This document shows positions 6,185-7,836 of a DNA stretch of 7,836 bases, in pieces. Numbering within the stretch: position 1 is the stretch's first letter; every line of letters begins with the position of its first letter. This stretch comes from Acidobacteriaceae bacterium. Its GTDB lineage: Bacteria > Acidobacteriota > Terriglobia > Terriglobales > SbA1. The position numbers and the translations under genes are program-made. The notes under the pieces were generated by a model. That model made no database searches. It was not told the DNA's origin and saw only the letters and a list, made by a program, of their open reading frames with translations. The DNA lies in NCBI GenBank assembly GCA_003156615.1, contig PMHI01000489.1:1-7836 (forward strand). Reading direction: 5' to 3'.

Positions 6185-7836
6185 CTAGGCGGGTTCCCGG
6201 TCCCAGACTCTGCCATTCTTGGCGTACGTTATGAATTCCGCGATATCGCTCGCCGAATCAAGATCGGTGACGCCGACAACATCTGTGATGTCCGCTTTTT
6301 CTGCGAGCGTCGTCGCCCCTGACAATCCGATGGCTTTGAGATGACGGCAAGCGTCCATCAAGAAAGAAACTGCATTAGGATCCGCACTTAAGGCGCCATC
6401 TCCCGCTGGTCCGGCCAACACCACGACCGCGTCAAATAGCACCGATGGCGACCCAGAAAGTGCCATCTCCGCCGCAAGTTTTGTTCCGGTCGAATCGATA
6501 ACTCCGCCAACCTTGGTTGCGATAATGGCTGCCCCCGCTCCTTCTTTCTTGATAGCAGATAGGACTGCATTCTTCGTCTTGGCACTGAAGCCATCAGCCA
6601 GGAGCACGCCAACTTTTCTCCCTTTGAGCGTCGGTTTGTATTTGCCGTACAGTCGCAAGGCCGGGCTGGGATCAAGATCGATGGGATCGATGGCCGGCGT
6701 CGCCGCCACCGCCTCCCCAGACATTCCCAACGCTTCGGCTACGGTGCTGCCTAAATCTTCGTCGATTACATCGAGATGTCCCAGCATTCTACGTCGGATT
6801 TCTACAATATCGACCTTGCTGAGTTCGAAGGTCAAGGCCTGTGCAATATGCTTCTGCTCTTGAGGAGTGACGGATCGATAAAATAATCGCGCCTGCGAGT
6901 AATGGTCTTTGAATGACTCGGGCCGTAGCCGAACCTTGGTCGCCTCCGTCGGAATTGGCGCCGTACGGAATCCCAGGGTGGGCATCTCTCTCGGACCGGC
7001 CGAGTCTATCGAATTTGGCTCGTAATTTCCACGACCAGTCGGAACCTGCATCTGCATGTGGCCATCCCTCTGCAAATTCGCGAATGGGCACTTCGGGCGA
7101 TTGATCGGAAGCTCGTGGAAGTTTGGCGATCCCAACCGGCTCAGTTGTGTATCGAGATAGGAAAATAGCCGGCCTTGCAGCAAAGGGTCTTCACTGAAGT
7201 CGATGCCAGGCACAACGTGGCTGGGACAAAACGCAACCTGCTCGGTTTCCGCAAAGAAGTTGTCAGGATTTCGGTCGAGCACCATTTTGCCTACCATTTC
7301 GATGGGTACGACCTCTTCGGGAACCAATTTCGTCGCATCTAGAACGTCGAATGGAAGGGCATCGGCGGTCTCCTGATCGATGATCTGGAAACCGAGCTCA
7401 AATTCTGGAAAGTTCCCGGACTCGATGGCCTCGTATAGGTCCCGTCGATGGTAGTCCGGATCGGCGCCGCTGATCTTTACTGCCTCGTCCCACAGGACGG
7501 CGGCGGTACCAAGGATTGGTCGCCAGTGAAATTTTACGAAGTTCGTCCCGCCTGATGCATCCACCAACCGGAAAGTGTTCACTCCGAACCCTTCTATCAT
7601 TCGTAGGGAACGAGGGATGGCGCGATCCGACATTGCCCACATAATCATGTGCAGAGATTCGGGCATCAGTGAGATGAAGTCCCAGAAGGTTGCATGCGCA
7701 CTGCCGGCTTGGGGATAGCCGCGATCGGCTTCCATTTTTACGGAATGGATTAGATCAGGAAATTTGATCGCATCCTGGATAAAGAAAACCGGAATATTGT
7801 TTCCGACCAAGTCAAAATTGCCTTCCTGGGTGTAAA
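6185..7836 (-). CDS. katE: Large-subunit (HPII/KatE-type, clade 2) catalase, 5' end outside the window
   Basis: This heme enzyme dismutates hydrogen peroxide to water and oxygen, in the cytoplasm. About 550 codons are visible; the frame runs open through the window edge, reading [13 protein letters not shown] before the conserved [14 protein letters not shown], so the TTG at 7810 is not the start. Visible features include the active-site Asn in VGNN (about 7796-7807), [11 protein letters not shown], and the proximal heme-ligand Tyr in RLFSYLDTQ (codon 7157-7159). The distal His and the N-terminal arm lie off the window. After the catalase core comes the extra C-terminal flavodoxin/DJ-1-like domain typical of large catalases, starting near [13 protein letters not shown] (about 6620) and running to the TAG at 6185. 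At the position of HPII His392, which cross-links to the heme Tyr, this protein has Cys (codon 7226-7228). It is expected to be stress or stationary-phase induced, but the promoter is not in view. Confidence 0.95.
   Translation of the reverse strand, partial: YTQEGNFDLVGNNIPVFFIQDAIKFPDLIHSVKMEADRGYPQAGSAHATFWDFISLMPESLHMIMWAMSDRAIPRSLRMIEGFGVNTFRLVDASGGTNFVKFHWRPILGTAAVLWDEAVKISGADPDYHRRDLYEAIESGNFPEFELGFQIIDQETADALPFDVLDATKLVPEEVVPIEMVGKMVLDRNPDNFFAETEQVAFCPSHVVPGIDFSEDPLLQGRLFSYLDTQLSRLGSPNFHELPINRPKCPFANLQRDGHMQMQVPTGRGNYEPNSIDSAGPREMPTLGFRTAPIPTEATKVRLRPESFKDHYSQARLFYRSVTPQEQKHIAQALTFELSKVDIVEIRRRMLGHLDVIDEDLGSTVAEALGMSGEAVAATPAIDPIDLDPSPALRLYGKYKPTLKGRKVGVLLADGFSAKTKNAVLSAIKKEGAGAAIIATKVGGVIDSTGTKLAAEMALSGSPSVLFDAVVVLAGPAGDGALSADPNAVSFLMDACRHLKAIGLSGATTLAEKADITDVVGVTDLDSASDIAEFITYAKNGRVWDREPA

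Noticed and set aside
7808..7810. TTG as the catalase start
   Set aside because: The frame continues to the window edge with conserved catalase residues (EGNFDL), so the gene is truncated by the window, not started here.

Overview
The window looks like a chromosomal segment of a moderately GC-rich bacterium. The best guess is Acidobacteriota (Terriglobia-like). That rests on the gene style: a Tat-exported GH127 arabinofuranosidase, an ECF sigma/anti-sigma pair followed by a small secreted protein, a large-subunit catalase and a divergent class I pyrophosphatase. No 16S or ribosomal marker is present, so the taxonomy is inference. I see no mobile element, CRISPR array, tRNA or rRNA.

Layout. 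A GH127-type enzyme (163-2199, minus) occupies the left quarter. A 494-bp divergent intergenic region (2200-2693) separates it from a tight plus-strand cluster: ECF sigma factor (2694-3245), zinc-finger transmembrane anti-sigma factor (3242-3940, overlapping by ATGA) and a small secreted protein (3973-4554). Next come a possible 33-codon small ORF with a strong Shine-Dalgarno (4583-4684) and a RimJ/RimL-type GNAT acetyltransferase (GTG start at 4687, to 5238). The minus-strand genes converge on this from the right: a large clade-2 (HPII/KatE-type) catalase whose 5' end lies outside the window (6185-7836), a short decayed-looking Tat-signal gene remnant (5901-6118) and an inorganic pyrophosphatase (5285-5851).

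How they work together. The sigma factor, its membrane anchor and the secreted protein read as one envelope-sensing module, probably co-transcribed. The secreted protein has the motif order of the C-terminal part of a secretin domain but lacks the rest of a secretin. Catalase and pyrophosphatase point the same way with a broken gene between them, so they may be remains of one transcription unit. The GH127 enzyme is a separate exported function acting on L-arabinofuranosyl-containing plant glycans.

Nothing here amounts to a clearly new system. The items most worth a second look are the secretin-like secreted product of the ECF operon, the broken Tat gene beside the pyrophosphatase, the small ORF ahead of the acetyltransferase, and active-site substitutions in the pyrophosphatase.
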